DNA from: Noviherbaspirillum aridicola
GTDB lineage: Bacteria; Pseudomonadota; Gammaproteobacteria; Burkholderiales; Burkholderiaceae_D
Reading direction: 5' to 3'
DNA: 64,000 nucleotides
NCBI RefSeq assembly: GCF_019656455.1
Contig: NZ_BPMK01000001.1
Coordinates: forward strand, 62,001-126,000
The notes under the pieces were generated by a model. The model was not told the origin of the DNA. It did no database searches and saw nothing but the letters and a program-made list of their open reading frames with translations. Both the position numbers and the translations under genes were made by a program. Position 1 is the first letter of the stretch; each line of letters starts with the position of its first letter. Positions 49,384-59,701 of the stretch are shown in pieces.

Positions 49384-50409
49384 ATGGACAGCATCGACCT
49401 CGAAGTCCTCAAGCATTGCGAACAATGGCTGGCCGAAGGCCGCCGCTGCGAACTGGTGACGGTGGTCAGGACCTGGGGCTCGAGTCCGCGGCCGGCGGGC
49501 GCGATGCTCGCGATCCGCGACGACGGCCGCGTGGTCGGGTCGGTTTCCGGCGGCTGCATCGAGGACGACCTCATCGAGCATGTGCGCACGCAGGGCATCA
49601 CCCGCGAGCGCCCCGAACTGATCACCTATGGCATCACCGCCGACGAGGCGCACCGCTTCGGCCTGCCCTGCGGGGGCACGATACAGCTTGCGGTCGAGCC
49701 GCTGTCGGCCGCCAGCATGATCGCCGAACTGCTGCGCCGCCTCGCCGCACGCGAACTCGTGGCGCGCCGGCTCGACCTGCAGAGCGGCACCGTCACGCTC
49801 GGGCCCGCCGGTCCCGGCATGAGCCTGCAGGTATCGTCCGCCGCGCTCACCACGGTGCACGGGCCGCGCTGGCGGCTACTCATCATCGGCGCCGGGCAGC
49901 TGACGCGCTTTCTTGCGCAGATCGCCGTCGGCATGGACTATCACGTCACCGTCTGCGACCCGCGCGAGGAGTATCGCAGCGGCTGGCAGGTCGATGGCGT
50001 GGAACTGGTGCACGACATGCCCGACGATACCGTCATCGCCATGCGTCCCGATGCGCGCAGCGCGGTGCTGGCGCTGACCCACGATCCCAAGCTCGACGAC
50101 CTGGCGCTGATGGAGGCGCTGAAATCCGACGCCTTTTATGTGGGCGCGATCGGTTCGCGCGCCAACAACGCGCGGCGGCGCGAGCGCCTCCGGCTGTTCG
50201 ACCTGGACGATGCGCAGCTGGCCAGACTGCACGGACCGGTCGGCATCTACATCGGCAGCAAGACGCCGGCCGAGATCGCCATCTCGATCCTGGCCGAAAT
50301 GACGGCCGCCAAGAACGGCGTGATGCTGCCGCCGGAAATCGCGGTGGCGAATGCCAAGAATGCCGCGCCCGCGACGGACTCTCATTCGGGCGCCTGCGGC
50401 ACGCAATGA
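49384..50409 (+). CDS. XdhC/CoxF-family cofactor sulfurase-associated protein
   Basis: A 341-residue XdhC/CoxI-type protein which binds the molybdenum cofactor and helps its sulfuration before insertion. The N-terminal XdhC domain is visible (VRTWGSSPRPAGAMLAI, SGGCIEDD) and the C-terminal NAD-binding-like domain carries LLIIGAGQLTRFLA and YVGAIGSRAN. The ATG at 49384 follows GGGAGC. Divergent from coxSLM-DEG, so it is likely the partner maturation factor. Its stop overlaps the next start by four bases (ATGA at 50406-50409). Confidence 0.9.
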   Translation: MDSIDLEVLKHCEQWLAEGRRCELVTVVRTWGSSPRPAGAMLAIRDDGRVVGSVSGGCIEDDLIEHVRTQGITRERPELITYGITADEAHRFGLPCGGTIQLAVEPLSAASMIAELLRRLAARELVARRLDLQSGTVTLGPAGPGMSLQVSSAALTTVHGPRWRLLIIGAGQLTRFLAQIAVGMDYHVTVCDPREEYRSGWQVDGVELVHDMPDDTVIAMRPDARSAVLALTHDPKLDDLALMEALKSDAFYVGAIGSRANNARRRERLRLFDLDDAQLARLHGPVGIYIGSKTPAEIAISILAEMTAAKNGVMLPPEIAVANAKNAAPATDSHSGACGTQ

Positions 50410-51932
50410 ACGGCTCATGCGACGTCCTGGTCGTCGGCGCCGGCCCCACCGGGATGGTGCTGGCGCTGGCACTGCGCAGGTCCGGCGTCGACGTGCGGAT
50501 CATCGACCAGGCCGAACACGCCGGCACCGCGTCGCGCGCGCTGGCGGTGCAGGCGCGCACGCTGGAGCTGTACGGCCAGCTCGGCCTGAGCGACGACGTG
50601 ATCCGCCAGGGGCATAGGGCGGAGGGATTCAACCTCTGGAGCGACGGCCGGCACAAGGCAAGGTTTTCTCTCGCCGACATCGGCAAGGACCTGACCCCGT
50701 ATTCCTTCCTGCTCATCTATCCGCAGGACAGGCATGAACGCCTGCTCGAATCGCGGCTGGCCGCGGCCGGGGTCGCCGTCGAGCGCGGCACGCAGCTCCT
50801 GGGCTACTCGGAGGAACCGGACGGGGTGCGGGCGCGGCTGCGCGCGGCGGACGGCAGGGAGCACGTGTGCGAGGCGCGCTACCTCGCCGGCTGCGACGGC
50901 GCGCGCTCCGCGGTGCGGCGGGAAATGGGCGTGGACTTCCCCGGCGGGACCTATGCCAGGGTTTTCTATGTGGCGGACGTCGAGGGGCATGGCCCGGCGA
51001 TGAACGGCGAGATTCATGTCAATTTCGACGAGTCCGACTTCGTCGCGGTGTTCGGCATGTCAGGGACCGGACAGGCACGCCTGATCGGGACGGTGCGCGA
51101 GGAGAGCGAAGAGCGGGCGCGCGCGCTGCGGTTCGACGATGTCAGCCGGCGCGCCATCGGCAGCCTCGGCGTCGGCGTCGACCGGCTCAACTGGTTCTCC
51201 ACCTATCGCGTGCATCACAGGGTCGCCGCGCATTTCCGCAAGGGCCGCGCCTTCCTCGCGGGCGACGCTGGCCATATCCACAGCCCCGCCGGCGGGCAGG
51301 GCATGAATACCGGCATCGGCGACGCGTTCAACCTCGGCTGGAAGCTTGCCGCCGTGCTCGCCGGACGCGCCGGGGACGCGCTGCTCGACAGTTATGAAGC
51401 CGAGCGCATCGGTTTCGCCAGAAGGCTCGTCGATACCACCGACCGGGTCTTCACGCTCGCCACCGCCGAGGGGCATGTCGCCGACGTGGTCCGCAGGCGC
51501 CTGGTGCCGAACCTGATGCCGCTGCTGTCGCATGTCGACGCCGCCCGCGAATTCCTGTTCCGGACCATCTCGCAGACCGTGCTGCATTACCGGAGCGGCC
51601 CGCTCGCCGAGGGTGTCGCCGGAAAGCTGCACGGCGGCGACCGCATGCCCTGGGCACCGTCGCCGCAGGGGGACAATTTCGAGCCATTGAAGCAGCCGGT
51701 GTGGCAGGTGCATGTGTACGGCGCCGCACCCGCCGCGCTGTCGGAATGGTGCGCCTCGCGGCGGCTGCCGCTGCATGTGTTCCCGTGGCATCCGGTGCAT
51801 GACGCGGCCGGCTTGCTGGAGAACGCAATGTATCTCGTCCGGCCGGACGCCTATATCGCGCTTGCCGCCAGGGAGGCGGACCCGGCCGGGCTGGCGCGCT
51901 TTTTCGCCGTTCGCGCCCTGTCGACCGGCTGA
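50406..51932 (+). CDS. FAD-dependent aromatic-ring monooxygenase
   Basis: A 508-residue flavoprotein of the PheA/TfdB/MHPCO class. Dinucleotide-binding motif GAGPTGMVLALALRRSG, the DG motif CDGARSAVRREMG, and the GD motif LAGDAGHIHSPAGGQGMNTG are all present. Members hydroxylate phenolic or other aromatic rings with NAD(P)H and O2. A C-terminal thioredoxin-like domain (about residues 400-508) is usual. It is translationally coupled to the XdhC-like gene, so it may act on the same substrate as the hydroxylase; this is inference. Confidence 0.88.
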   Translation: MNGSCDVLVVGAGPTGMVLALALRRSGVDVRIIDQAEHAGTASRALAVQARTLELYGQLGLSDDVIRQGHRAEGFNLWSDGRHKARFSLADIGKDLTPYSFLLIYPQDRHERLLESRLAAAGVAVERGTQLLGYSEEPDGVRARLRAADGREHVCEARYLAGCDGARSAVRREMGVDFPGGTYARVFYVADVEGHGPAMNGEIHVNFDESDFVAVFGMSGTGQARLIGTVREESEERARALRFDDVSRRAIGSLGVGVDRLNWFSTYRVHHRVAAHFRKGRAFLAGDAGHIHSPAGGQGMNTGIGDAFNLGWKLAAVLAGRAGDALLDSYEAERIGFARRLVDTTDRVFTLATAEGHVADVVRRRLVPNLMPLLSHVDAAREFLFRTISQTVLHYRSGPLAEGVAGKLHGGDRMPWAPSPQGDNFEPLKQPVWQVHVYGAAPAALSEWCASRRLPLHVFPWHPVHDAAGLLENAMYLVRPDAYIALAAREADPAGLARFFAVRALSTG

Positions 51933-52091
51933 CATCGCCGGCATTGCATAACAGAACCACCCCGCTGTCGCGTTTTGCCGACTCCCAGGAATATGGGATG
52001 GCGCGCCGCCGCCACAGGAATACACTGCGATCTTCGCGCGGGCTGCAAGCAGGCTGCGCGCTCGCCGGACCGTACCGGCAGGGGGGAGATC

Positions 52092-52376
52092 TTGAACAAG
52101 TGCGAATCCTGCATCCACCGCGCGGGGCCGGATGCCGAGCAATGCCTGCAATGCCGGGAGTCCGCCCCCAGCGGTGCCAATGCTGCGCTGGCGGTGGTGC
52201 TGGCGCTGCTGTTCATCATGGCGATCGTCGCCGCGATCGAGGTCGCCCGTTTCGGCCGCGCCGATGCCGGCATGTTCACCCTGCTGTTTTCCAGCCGCGA
52301 GGAGAGCGCCGGGCCGAAGCCCAGGACGCAGGCGCCGGCGCCCCAGGCCCGGCTGGTCGCGAGCGACACGCGCTGA
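52092..52376 (+). CDS. Small CxxC zinc-finger-like membrane protein, copy B
   Basis: A 94-residue protein (start TTG at 52092 after AGGGGGGAGATC): MNKCESCIHRAGPDAEQCLQC with two CxxC pairs, a hydrophobic helix (LAVVLALLFIMAIVAAIEV) and a polar tail. It is a paralogue of 38862-39131, where the Cys4 motif and the helix are in the same places. TTG start is unusual but well supported by the ribosome site. Unknown function; not in an obvious operon (gap 158 bp upstream, 154 bp downstream). Confidence 0.6.
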   Translation: MNKCESCIHRAGPDAEQCLQCRESAPSGANAALAVVLALLFIMAIVAAIEVARFGRADAGMFTLLFSSREESAGPKPRTQAPAPQARLVASDTR

Positions 52377-52530
52377 GCCCCCGGCGGTCCCGGCTCCCCG
52401 TTGCGCGAGCATCCGGCCCTCGCGCGGCGGACGCTGCTAAACTAGCAGGCCTTTCCGAGCCATAACAGTCGCGCGCCAGCTCCCGATCCGGTGGAAGCCC
52501 GGCGGCGCGACACATAACCAGACCGCTCAC

Positions 52531-55500
52531 ATGCCGAACACGGATAAAGCCGACCGCTACGCCCATTCCTACATCTTCGGGGTTGCCCTGCTGGTGTTCC
52601 TCGTCGATTCGCTCACGCCGCTCGGCTATGCGGAATGGGTGTTCTACATCCTGCCCGTGGCGCTGTGCGTCTTCGCCCGCCAGCCGCAGCTGCCGGTGGT
52701 CGTCGGCCTGGTGCTGATGCCCCTGCTGGTGATCGGCTATCTGCTGTCGCCCGAAGGAGCGAGCGAACAGGTGGCGCTGATCAACCGTTCTCTCGCGGTG
52801 TTCGTCGTGATCGCCGTCGCCTGGCTGTCGCGGCGGGTGATCCGGGAACGGCTGCAGGCCGAACACCTGATGTGGCTGGAAAAGGGGCGCGCCGAAGTCT
52901 CGCGCAACATGCTGGGCGAACCGACGGTGAGCGAAGTCTGCGAACGCATCCTGCATGCGCTCGCCCGCTACATGGATGCGCGCGTCGCCGTGATGTACCG
53001 GCTGGAAGGCCAGGAGCTGGTGCGCTGCGGCGGCTTCGCGCTGGACGCCGACGCGCGCGAGCGCATCCCGTGCGGTGCCGGGCTGGCCGGCGAAGTGGCG
53101 CGCGACGGCAAGCCGATGGTGGTCTCCAGCCTGCCGGCCGATTATCTCCGCATCCATTCCGCCACCGGCGGCACTCTGCCGACGCAGGTGATGATCGTGC
53201 CGTTCACGGCGGGCGGCGCGCCGGCGGGGGTGATGGAGTTCGGTTTCACCCAGCACGGGTCGCTGGAGACCGAGCTGGAACTGCTGGCGATGGTGAGCGA
53301 CAAGATCGGCAGCGCGCTGCGCTCGGCGCAGTACCGCGAAAACCTGAAGGCGCTGCTGGCCCAGACCCAGCGCCAGGGCGAAGAGCTGCAGGCCCAGCAG
53401 GAGGAACTGCGCGTCACGAATGAAGAACTCAGCGAGCAGGCGAGCGCGCTGCAGGCCTCGCAGGCCCAGCTGGAGCTGCAGCACAGCGAGCTGGAACAGG
53501 CCAATGTACAACTGGAAGAGCGCAACCAGCTGCTGGAACAGCAGAAGCGCGAACTCGGCCAGGCGCAGCGCGAACTGCAGCGGAACGCCGCCGAACTGGA
53601 GCGGATCAGCCGCTACAAGTCCGAGTTCCTCGCCAACATGTCGCATGAGCTGCGCACGCCGCTCAACAGCTCGCTCATCCTTTCCCACCTGCTGGCGGAG
53701 AACCGCGACGGCACGCTGACCGAGGAACAGGTCGGCTACGCGCGCACCATCCATGCCTCCAACAGCGACCTGCTGGCGCTCATCAACGACATCCTGGACC
53801 TGTCCAAGATCGAAGCCGGCCAGATGACGATGCACAACGAACCGGTGCTCGTTGCCGGCCTGCTCGACGCCTTGCGCCAGGTATTCGAACCGGTGGCGGC
53901 GCAGAAGGGCCTCGCACTGGCATTCGTGCAGCGTCCCGGCGCGCCCCAGAGCCTGGTGACCGACAGCCAGCGGCTGCAGCAGGTACTGCGCAACCTGGTG
54001 TCGAACGCCTGCAAGTTCACGCAGAAGGGCAGGGTCGAGATCGAAGTCGGCCCCGGCGACGGCGACAGGGTGCGCTTCACGGTGCACGACACCGGCATCG
54101 GCATCGCCCAGGAACAGCTGGAAGCCATCTTCGAAGCCTTCCGCCAGGCCGACGGCAGCACCAGCCGCGCATACGGCGGCACCGGGCTGGGACTGTCGAT
54201 CTCGCGCGAACTCGCGCGCCTGCTCGGCGGCGACATCTCCGTGCGCAGCATACCGGGCGAAGGCAGCAGCTTCAGCGTGGAGATCCCGCTGCAGCCGCCG
54301 GCATCCGCCGCGCCGCCTGCCGCCGCGGCGCCCGTGCCCGCGCCCGAACCGAGGCCCGCGCCCGGGCCGGCGAAGAGCGCCACGAAGATGGCGCCGCCGG
54401 TCCTCGTCGCCGCCATACCCGACGACCGCGCGCGCCGCGAGCGCGAACGCCTGATCCTGGTCATCGAGGACGATCCGCATTTCGCCGGCATCCTCTACCG
54501 GATGGCGCACGAGATGAACTTCGACTGCATTCACGCCCCGACCGGGGAAGAGGCGATACGCCTGGCCGAGCAGCACGCGCCCGACGGCATCCTGCTCGAC
54601 ATCGGCCTGCCCGACCAGTCCGGCCTGTCGGTGCTGGAGCGCATCAAGCGCAATCCCGCCACCCGTCATCTGCCGGTCCATGTGATCTCGGTCGACGACT
54701 ACATGCAGAGCGCGTATGAACTCGGCGCGGTCGGCTACGCGCTCAAGCCGGTCGCGCGCGAGGAACTGGTGGCGGCGATCGCGCGGCTGGAGACGGTTTC
54801 CAGGAGCAAGGCACGCCGCGTGCTGATCACCGAAGACAACGCCGTGCTGCGCGAGAGCATCGCCAGGATGCTGGCGGCCGAGGACATCGAGATCGCCAGC
54901 GCCGGCAGCGTGGCCGAGGCGCTCGAGAAGCTGTCGGCCAATACCTACGACTGCATGGTGATGGATCTGATGCTGCCCGACGGCTCGGGCTACGAGCTGC
55001 TGGAAAAGATCTCGCAGAACGGCAAGTACTCCTTCCCGCCGGTGATCGTCTATACCGGGCGCGAGCTCGGCCGCGACGAAGAACAGCGGCTGCGCCGCTA
55101 TTCGCGCTCCATCATCATCAAGGGCGCGCGCTCGCCGGAGCGGCTGCTCGATGAAGTGTCACTGTTCCTGCACCGGGTGGAAGCCGACCTGCCGCCGGAG
55201 CAGCGCAAGCTGCTGATGCAGGCGCGCCAGCGCGACAGCGTGTTCGAGGGCCGCCGCATCCTGCTGGCCGAGGATGATGTGCGCAATGTGTTCGCGCTCG
55301 CTTCCGTGTTCGAGCCGCTCGGCGCCGAACTGGTGGTCGCGCGCAACGGCAGGGAGGCGCTCGAGCGGCTCAACGCGGAGCAGGACATCGACCTGGTGCT
55401 GATGGACCTGATGATGCCCGAGATGGATGGCCTGACGGCGATCCGCGAGCTGCGCGCGCAGCCGCGCTTCAAACGCCTGCCGGTCATCGCCCTGACCGCC

Positions 55501-55617
55501 AAGGCCATGGCGGATGACCGCCGCGACTGCCTGGCCGCCGGCGCGAGCGACTACATCGCCAAGCCCATCGTGGTCGAACAGCTGGTCTCGCTGTGCCGCG
55601 TCTGGCTGCCCAAGTAG
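52531..55617 (+). CDS. Hybrid sensor histidine kinase with GAF and three receiver domains
   Basis: A 1028-residue membrane kinase: N-terminal hydrophobic segments (about residues 14-115), GAF (about 120-275), a long coiled coil (about 280-360, with Gln-rich stretches), HisKA with His372 (SHELRTPLN), HATPase with GTGLGLSIS, then three receivers with phosphoacceptors Asp690, Asp812 and Asp959. It likely passes phosphate through its own receivers to the CheR/CheB partners or to the downstream kinase. It starts the operon; the ATG at 52531 follows an unremarkable leader. Followed after 7 bp by cheR. Confidence 0.95.
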   Translation: MPNTDKADRYAHSYIFGVALLVFLVDSLTPLGYAEWVFYILPVALCVFARQPQLPVVVGLVLMPLLVIGYLLSPEGASEQVALINRSLAVFVVIAVAWLSRRVIRERLQAEHLMWLEKGRAEVSRNMLGEPTVSEVCERILHALARYMDARVAVMYRLEGQELVRCGGFALDADARERIPCGAGLAGEVARDGKPMVVSSLPADYLRIHSATGGTLPTQVMIVPFTAGGAPAGVMEFGFTQHGSLETELELLAMVSDKIGSALRSAQYRENLKALLAQTQRQGEELQAQQEELRVTNEELSEQASALQASQAQLELQHSELEQANVQLEERNQLLEQQKRELGQAQRELQRNAAELERISRYKSEFLANMSHELRTPLNSSLILSHLLAENRDGTLTEEQVGYARTIHASNSDLLALINDILDLSKIEAGQMTMHNEPVLVAGLLDALRQVFEPVAAQKGLALAFVQRPGAPQSLVTDSQRLQQVLRNLVSNACKFTQKGRVEIEVGPGDGDRVRFTVHDTGIGIAQEQLEAIFEAFRQADGSTSRAYGGTGLGLSISRELARLLGGDISVRSIPGEGSSFSVEIPLQPPASAAPPAAAAPVPAPEPRPAPGPAKSATKMAPPVLVAAIPDDRARRERERLILVIEDDPHFAGILYRMAHEMNFDCIHAPTGEEAIRLAEQHAPDGILLDIGLPDQSGLSVLERIKRNPATRHLPVHVISVDDYMQSAYELGAVGYALKPVAREELVAAIARLETVSRSKARRVLITEDNAVLRESIARMLAAEDIEIASAGSVAEALEKLSANTYDCMVMDLMLPDGSGYELLEKISQNGKYSFPPVIVYTGRELGRDEEQRLRRYSRSIIIKGARSPERLLDEVSLFLHRVEADLPPEQRKLLMQARQRDSVFEGRRILLAEDDVRNVFALASVFEPLGAELVVARNGREALERLNAEQDIDLVLMDLMMPEMDGLTAIRELRAQPRFKRLPVIALTAKAMADDRRDCLAAGASDYIAKPIVVEQLVSLCRVWLPK

Positions 55618-55624
55618 ACCCGTC

Positions 55625-56440
55625 ATGGACGCCGACTTCGACATCGAACTCAAGCTCCTGCTGGAAGGGGTCTACCTCAAGTACCAGCATGACTTCCGCC
55701 ACTACGCGGTGGCGTCGCTGCGCCGGCGCATGCGGCAGGCGATGACGCATTTCCATTGCAATACGCTGTCGCAGCTGCAGGACCGGGTGCTGCACGAGCC
55801 GCAGGTGTTCGCCGAGATGCTGCGGTTCTTCACGGTGCAGGTGAGCGAGATGTTCCGCGACCCGGCCTACTTCAGGGCCCTGCGCGAGCACGTGGTGCCC
55901 ATGCTGCGCACCTATCCCTCGCCCAAGATCTGGGTGGCCGGCTGCAGCAGGGGGGAGGAAGTCTGGTCGCTGGCCATACTGCTGGAAGAGGAGGGGCTGC
56001 TCGAGCGCACCATCATCTATGCGACAGACATCAACCCGGACGCCCTGCGCACCGCCGAAGCCGGCATCTTCGAACTCGACCAGATGGCCGGCTACACGCT
56101 CAACTACCAGCAGGCGGGCGGAACGCGTTCGCTGTCGGACTATTACAGCGCGGCCTACGGCAGCGCGATCTTCCGCCAGTCGCTCAAGTCGCAGATCGTC
56201 TTCGCCGACCACAGCCTGGCGACCGACAGCGTGTTTTCGGAGATGCACCTGATCTCCTGCCGCAACGTGCTGATCTATTTCGACCGCGAACTGCAGGACC
56301 GCGCGGTCAAGCTGTTCTACGAGTCGCTGGTGCATCGCGGCTTCCTCGGCATCGGGCCCAAGGAAAGCCTGCGCTTTTCCCCGTACGCGCGCGCCTTCCT
56401 GGAAGTCGTGCCCGGCCAGCGCATCTATCAGAGGACATGA
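55625..56440 (+). CDS. cheR: CheR-type methyltransferase
   Basis: A 271-residue SAM-dependent methyltransferase of the CheR family, which methylates glutamates on chemoreceptors. The SAM loop is VAGCSRGEEVWSLAILL; ATDINPDALRTAEAGIF and LISCRNVLIYFD are CheR signatures. No receptor gene is nearby, so its target is unknown; in similar clusters the target is a cytoplasmic protein. It follows the hybrid kinase by 7 bp, and its stop overlaps the next start by four bases. Confidence 0.93.
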   Translation: MDADFDIELKLLLEGVYLKYQHDFRHYAVASLRRRMRQAMTHFHCNTLSQLQDRVLHEPQVFAEMLRFFTVQVSEMFRDPAYFRALREHVVPMLRTYPSPKIWVAGCSRGEEVWSLAILLEEEGLLERTIIYATDINPDALRTAEAGIFELDQMAGYTLNYQQAGGTRSLSDYYSAAYGSAIFRQSLKSQIVFADHSLATDSVFSEMHLISCRNVLIYFDRELQDRAVKLFYESLVHRGFLGIGPKESLRFSPYARAFLEVVPGQRIYQRT

Positions 56441-57039
56441 ACATGGGCATCGCCGACAACACGTCGCGCGCCGCGGGTTTCGAGGCGGTGCTCGTCGGCG
56501 CCTCGGCCGGCGGGGTCGAGGCGCTGGGCACGCTGCTGGAAGCCTTGCCGCCCTCGTTCCCCGCCGCGGTGCTCGTCGTGCAGCACCTGCCGCCGGACCG
56601 CGGCACCGTGCTGCCCGCGCTGCTGGCGCGCCGCTGCGCGCGGCCGGTGAAGGAAGCCGAGGACAAGGAGCCGGTGCAGGCCGGCACCGTCTATCTCGCG
56701 CCGCCCGACTATCACCTGCTGGTGGAGCCGGACCGGACACTGTCGCTCTCGCGCGATGAAGCGGTGCATTACTCGCGACCCGCCATCGATCCGCTGTTCG
56801 AGTCGGCCGCCATGGTCTGGGGCGAACGCCTGCTCGGCATCATCCTGACCGGCGCCAGCAGCGACGGCGCCGAGGGCCTGCGGCAGCTGCGCGCCTGCGG
56901 CGGCACCGCCTGGGTGCAGGATCCGGACGAGGCGGCGGCCCACGTCATGCCGGCCGCCGCGCTGGCGCTCGCCGGCGCCGACGATGTACTCTCGCTGCAG
57001 CAGATCGCGGCCCGACTTTCAACCATGAAGCAAGCCTGA
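56437..57039 (+). CDS. cheB: CheB-type methylesterase without receiver domain
   Basis: A 200-residue stand-alone CheB catalytic domain: Ser23 in GASAGGVEAL, His50 in VVQHLPP and Asp143 in TGASSDGAEG form the triad. The receiver domain that regulates typical CheB is missing, so control must come from the neighbouring kinase or its receivers. ATG at 56437 overlaps the cheR stop; an ATG at 56443 has better spacing from GAGG and is possible. Confidence 0.93.
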   Translation: MNMGIADNTSRAAGFEAVLVGASAGGVEALGTLLEALPPSFPAAVLVVQHLPPDRGTVLPALLARRCARPVKEAEDKEPVQAGTVYLAPPDYHLLVEPDRTLSLSRDEAVHYSRPAIDPLFESAAMVWGERLLGIILTGASSDGAEGLRQLRACGGTAWVQDPDEAAAHVMPAAALALAGADDVLSLQQIAARLSTMKQA

Positions 57040-57047
57040 GGGCACCT

Positions 57048-58166
57048 ATGAGCAGTATCAACGTCCTGGTCGTCGATGACTTCCCGCAGAACCTGGTGGC
57101 GGCGGAAGCCATGCTGGCCCGCCCCGGGCTCACCGTTCTCAAGGCCGCTTCCGGTGTCGAGGCGCTCGAGCTGCTGCTCACGCATGAAGTCGCGCTCGCG
57201 CTGATCGATGTGCAGATGCCGGAAATGGACGGCTTCGCGCTGGCCGAACTCATACGCGGCAACAAGCGTACCGCCGGCATCCCGCTGATCTTCATGACGG
57301 CCGCCGCCGCCGAGGGCGCCCGCACTTTCCGAGGCTACCAGGCGGGCGCGGTGGATTTCCTGAACAAGCCGGTCGATCCCGAGGTGCTGCGCGGGAAGGT
57401 CGAGGTATTCGTCCAGCTGCAGGCGCAGAAAGAGCAGATACGCCTGCAGGTCGAGGAACTGCGGCATGCGCTGAAGATGAACGAGATGTTCATCGCCGTG
57501 CTCGGCCATGACCTGCGCACGCCGCTGTCGGCGGTGCTGCACGGCGCCGAGCTGCTGATGCATACCGCGCCGGACGAGCGCGCCGCGATCACGGCGCGGC
57601 GCATCCGCGACAGCGGCGAACGCATGGAAAAAATGGTGCGGCAGTTGCTCGACGTGGCGCAGCTGCGCGCCGGCACGCTGCTCCTGAACCCGGGCCGCGC
57701 CAGCTACCGCAACGTCTGCGACCGCATCGTGCAGGAGATCGAGCACGTCGCCTCGGCCTCGCGGGTGAAGGTGACGTGCCGCGGCGAGCTGGAGGGCGAG
57801 TTCGACGTCGACCGCATGTCGCAGGTGATCTCCAACCTGATCGCGAATGCATTGCAGCATGGCGAAGGCGACAGCCCGATCACCGTGGACCTCGACGGCA
57901 GCGAAGACGACCGCATCAGGATCCGCGTGCACAACCAGGGCCGGATTCCCGAGGCGCTGCTGCCGAACCTGTTCCGCCCCTTCCACGCCGACGGCAAGTC
58001 GCGCACCGCCGGCGCCGGCCTCGGCCTCGGCCTCTACATCGTCAAGCGCTTCGTCGAGGCGCACCGGGGGCACGTCGACGTGACGTCGGACGAGCGCGAG
58101 GGCACGCGCTTCGACATCGAACTGCCGCGCCGGGTGCCGCGCGAATCGCTCGGCGACCTGGACTAG
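57048..58166 (+). CDS. Response-regulator/histidine-kinase fusion protein
   Basis: A 372-residue cytoplasmic protein: receiver domain with Asp54 (ALIDVQMPEMDG), HisKA with His154 (LGHDLRTPLS) and HATPase with AGLGLGLYIV. A receiver placed before the kinase can act as an input. It is the last gene of the four-gene operon; its start lies 8 bp after the cheB stop. A short GC hairpin (about 58170-58190) may end the transcript. Confidence 0.93.
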   Translation: MSSINVLVVDDFPQNLVAAEAMLARPGLTVLKAASGVEALELLLTHEVALALIDVQMPEMDGFALAELIRGNKRTAGIPLIFMTAAAAEGARTFRGYQAGAVDFLNKPVDPEVLRGKVEVFVQLQAQKEQIRLQVEELRHALKMNEMFIAVLGHDLRTPLSAVLHGAELLMHTAPDERAAITARRIRDSGERMEKMVRQLLDVAQLRAGTLLLNPGRASYRNVCDRIVQEIEHVASASRVKVTCRGELEGEFDVDRMSQVISNLIANALQHGEGDSPITVDLDGSEDDRIRIRVHNQGRIPEALLPNLFRPFHADGKSRTAGAGLGLGLYIVKRFVEAHRGHVDVTSDEREGTRFDIELPRRVPRESLGDLD

Positions 58167-58189
58167 GGGCCGCCGCCGCCTGTGGCGGC

Positions 58190-58212
58190 AAATGTTTCTA
58201 TTCGCAACATTT
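58190..58212 (+). promoter_or_regulatory. Candidate operator upstream of the DUF4382 gene
   Basis: AAATGTT (58190-58196) and AACATTT (58206-58212) are a perfect inverted repeat with a 9-base spacer in an AT-rich leader, followed by a -10-like TATATT (58237-58242) and a small hairpin TTGCC-TTTC-GGCAA. It has the size and symmetry of a dimeric repressor site. No binding protein can be named. Confidence 0.4.
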
Positions 58213-58311
58213 ATCGTTTTCTTTTCCCGACTTCTCTATATTGCCTTTCGGCAACTATTGGCGGTTTTCCGCGCCGGTGCCCCGGCCCCCGCCCCAGAAG
58301 AGGAGAAGAGA

Positions 58312-59475
58312 ATGAACAGGCAAAAGACCCCTATCGCGCTCGCCGGCTTCACCGCCGCCGTATTGCTTGCCGCCTGCGGCGGCGGCGGTGGCGGAGGAAG
58401 CACCGATTCAACCGCCGGTACCCTGAAGGTGTCGCTCACCGACGCGCCGGCCTGCGGCTTCGACAACGTCTTCGTCACCGTCAGCAAAGTGCGCGTCCAC
58501 AAGAGCGACGACGCGGCCGAGACGGACGGCGGCTGGTCCGAGATCGTGCTCGCGACGCCGCGCAAGATCGACCTGCTCAGCCTGGTCAACGGCAAGCTCG
58601 ACGATCTCGGCCAGACCACGCTGCCGGTCGGCACCTACAATCAGATGCGTCTCGTACTGGTGCCGAATACCGGCGGCACGATGGCCAACTCGGTCGTTCC
58701 GAACAAAGGCACCGAGCAGCCGCTCGACACGCCCAGCGGCGTGCAGAGCGGAATCAAGCTCAACGGCACTTTCGAGGTGAAGGAAGGCGCGACCACCGAG
58801 ATCGCGCTCGATTTCGACGCCTGCAAGTCGATCGTCAGCCGCGGCAACGGCAGCTTTGGTCTCAAGCCCGTGATCCGCATGATTCCGGTCGCGGTCAGCG
58901 GCGCGATCAACGGCTATGTGGACAAGACCGTGGTGGGCGCCGTCGTCAGCGCCCAGGCCAATGGCGTCGTCCTGCGCAGCACGGTGCCGGACGCGAACGG
59001 CTACTTCTCGCTGGCGCCGCTGGAGGCGGGCAGCTATGCGGTGGTGATCACCGGCGGCTCCCGCTCGACCGAAGTCGTTGGCGCGGTGCCGGTTACCGCG
59101 AGCGGCGCGACGGCGCTCAGCACGAGCGCGCAGCCGCTGCTGACCACTGTCTCCACCTTCGGCATGGTGAAGGGCAGCCTGCTGCCGGCCCAGGCCGAAG
59201 CGACCGCGAGCGCCTACCAGGCACTCAGCGGCGGTCCGACGGTGGAAGTCGCGTACCGCGCGGCCGACAGCGAAGGCCGGTACGAACTCTCGCTGCCGCT
59301 GGCGGCGCCCCGCTACGGCCAGTACAGCGCCACGCTGCCGATTTCCTTCACCACCCAGGGGCCGCTGGCCGGGAAGTATGCGGTCAGGGCGACGGCCGCC
59401 GGCTACCAGTCCCAGACGATCGATATCGACCTCGGCGCGATCGACCTGACGCGCGACATAACGCTGGTCAGGTAA
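58312..59475 (+). CDS. DUF4382-type lipoprotein
   Basis: A 387-residue lipoprotein: lipobox LAAC (Cys22) followed by eight glycine/serine residues, then a DUF4382 domain (LKVSLTDAPACGFDNVFVTV, with the VSKVRVH strand and LPVGTYNQMRL) at about residues 40-210, and two or three beta-sandwich modules of carboxypeptidase-regulatory type (AINGYVDKTVVGAVVSA, and FSLAPLEAGSYAV). DUF4382 proteins occur in envelope-associated Burkholderiales and Bacteroidetes lipoproteins of unknown function. The ATG at 58312 follows AGAGGAGAAGAG. A strong terminator follows. Confidence 0.88.
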   Translation: MNRQKTPIALAGFTAAVLLAACGGGGGGGSTDSTAGTLKVSLTDAPACGFDNVFVTVSKVRVHKSDDAAETDGGWSEIVLATPRKIDLLSLVNGKLDDLGQTTLPVGTYNQMRLVLVPNTGGTMANSVVPNKGTEQPLDTPSGVQSGIKLNGTFEVKEGATTEIALDFDACKSIVSRGNGSFGLKPVIRMIPVAVSGAINGYVDKTVVGAVVSAQANGVVLRSTVPDANGYFSLAPLEAGSYAVVITGGSRSTEVVGAVPVTASGATALSTSAQPLLTTVSTFGMVKGSLLPAQAEATASAYQALSGGPTVEVAYRAADSEGRYELSLPLAAPRYGQYSATLPISFTTQGPLAGKYAVRATAAGYQSQTIDIDLGAIDLTRDITLVR

Positions 59476-59495
59476 GCCTGCCCGCCCGCGAACAA

Positions 59496-59528
59496 CCCGC
59501 GATGCACCCCGCATCGCGGGTTTTTTTT
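59496..59528 (+). terminator. Rho-independent terminator
   Basis: CCCGCGATGC (59496-59505) pairs perfectly with GCATCGCGGG (59511-59520), 5-nt loop, followed by eight T residues (59521-59528). It ends the DUF4382 lipoprotein transcript. Confidence 0.93.
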
Positions 59529-59701
59529 CGTGAGCGGCGCGTCGCACGCATGATGCCGACACCGCACGCGGCATGATGGGGTGATCCGCCGGCCGGGCCT
59601 GGCCGGCGTGTTCATGCAACGGAACCGGCCGGCCGCCGGCGGCGACCCACGTGCCACGTTCAACCGTCAATCACGATGCCAGTCACTCGCATTCAAGCGT
59701 C

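Noticed and set aside
52276-54681. 801-codon frame antisense to the hybrid kinase
   Set aside because: Shadow of the kinase gene, biased to Arg, Gln and His.
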